NCBI GenBank assembly: GCA_944325235.1 | Contig: CALUZE010000076.1 | Coordinates: 1 to 6,443, forward strand | Reading direction: 5' to 3' | Length of the DNA stretch: 6,443 bases | Source: an uncultured Elusimicrobiales bacterium | GTDB lineage: Bacteria > Elusimicrobiota > Elusimicrobia > Elusimicrobiales > Elusimicrobiaceae | In this document: piece by piece, positions 6,216 to 6,443 of the stretch | Layout: the number at the start of each line of letters is the position of its first letter | Position numbering within the stretch: position 1 is the first letter of the stretch | The notes under the pieces: generated by a model | Seen by the model: the letters and a program-made list of their open reading frames with translations, nothing else | Databases searched by the model: none | Told to the model about the DNA's origin: nothing | Made by a program: the position numbers and the translations under genes

Positions 6216-6443
6216 TTACTGGCCGATGGCCTGGTAACCGTGGATTTCCACCCACACGTTGCCTTGCGCGTCGTACACGTAAGCGTCGTGCAAGGTTTTG
6301 CCGTCAGCCGTGTTGCCGCGGTTGACGCCGTACAAATACAGCTCGGCCGGCGGGACTTGTTTGTTGAGCACGGCCACTTCGGCGATGCCGTCGGGCAGCG
6401 TCATTTTGTGTTCAATGCTCATGTCCTGGAAGCCGCAGCACTG
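6216..6443 (-). CDS. C-terminal end of a probable polyketide-synthase-type dehydratase (5' part beyond window edge)
   Basis: The frame is open to the window edge, so this is the tail (75 residues) of a longer protein, not a small gene; the first in-frame ATG at 6422 is probably internal. The sequence resembles the end of a double hot-dog dehydratase domain of PKS or PUFA synthases. QCCGFQDM at the edge fits the helix just after the catalytic Asp (family pattern DxxLQ). LPDGIAEVAV then fits a strand, PPAELYLYG another, and HDAYVYDAQGNVWVEIHGYQAI the closing strands (family pattern: variable residue, D/E, D, G, N or R, V, then ExxG, then short end). The catalytic residues themselves are outside the window. 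The following gene is a phosphopantetheinyl transferase 11 bases on, the expected partner of a carrier-protein enzyme. The family is inferred from a short stretch; another hot-dog dehydratase/thioesterase protein is possible. Confidence 0.55.
   Translation of the reverse strand, partial: QCCGFQDMSIEHKMTLPDGIAEVAVLNKQVPPAELYLYGVNRGNTADGKTLHDAYVYDAQGNVWVEIHGYQAIGQ

Noticed and set aside
6216..6422. A stand-alone 68-residue protein starting at the ATG at 6422
   Set aside because: The frame continues without a stop to the window edge, and the upstream residues (QCCGFQD) fit the same dehydratase domain, so it is a gene tail.
1..6443. tRNA, rRNA, CRISPR array, insertion sequence, toxin-antitoxin or defence genes
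   Set aside because: Nearly all the sequence is taken up by five genes with clear or plausible metabolic roles, and the gaps (131, 47, 11 and 3 bases) hold only regulatory signals; no repeat-spacer pattern or transposase motif was seen.

Overview
The window looks like ordinary bacterial chromosome: about 55-57% G+C by eye, tightly packed genes, short A+T-rich intergenic patches, Shine-Dalgarno sites and intrinsic terminators. Both ends cut through genes. The maltodextrin genes, with a two-module GH77 enzyme, and the methylmalonyl-CoA-type carboxyltransferase suggest a fermentative, probably host- or gut-associated anaerobe such as a Bacteroidota or Elusimicrobiota-like lineage. No phylogenetic marker is present, so the phylum is a guess.

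Plus strand, 3-3800: a two-gene maltodextrin operon. The 3' part of an MFS sugar transporter (SLC45/maltose-sucrose type, missing its first two helices) ends 3 bases before a complete 894-residue 4-alpha-glucanotransferase. The latter is a GH77 enzyme of the DPE2/Bacteroidetes-MalQ layout, with two N-terminal starch-binding-like modules and a large insert in the catalytic domain. The transporter would bring in maltose or short maltodextrins and the transferase would recast them in the cytoplasm. A textbook intrinsic terminator follows.

Middle, 3801-3931: a 131-base convergent intergenic region holding two independent terminators, one for each strand, and no gene.

Minus strand, 6443 down to 3932: three genes in the same direction. 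First comes the C-terminal end of what looks like a polyketide-synthase-type (double hot-dog) dehydratase. An Sfp-type 4'-phosphopantetheinyl transferase follows 11 bases later, then, after 47 bases, an acyl-CoA carboxylase carboxyltransferase subunit (PccB/MmdA family). The carboxyltransferase has its own well-formed sigma-70-like promoter, whose -35 box lies over the stop codon of the transferase gene, but no terminator separates the two. The set is compatible with a PKS or PUFA-synthase-like locus in which the transferase activates the carrier domains. Whether the carboxyltransferase also supplies (methyl)malonyl-CoA to it, or instead works in central propionate/methylmalonyl-CoA metabolism, cannot be decided from this window.

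No RNA genes, mobile elements, CRISPR arrays or long repeats were seen.
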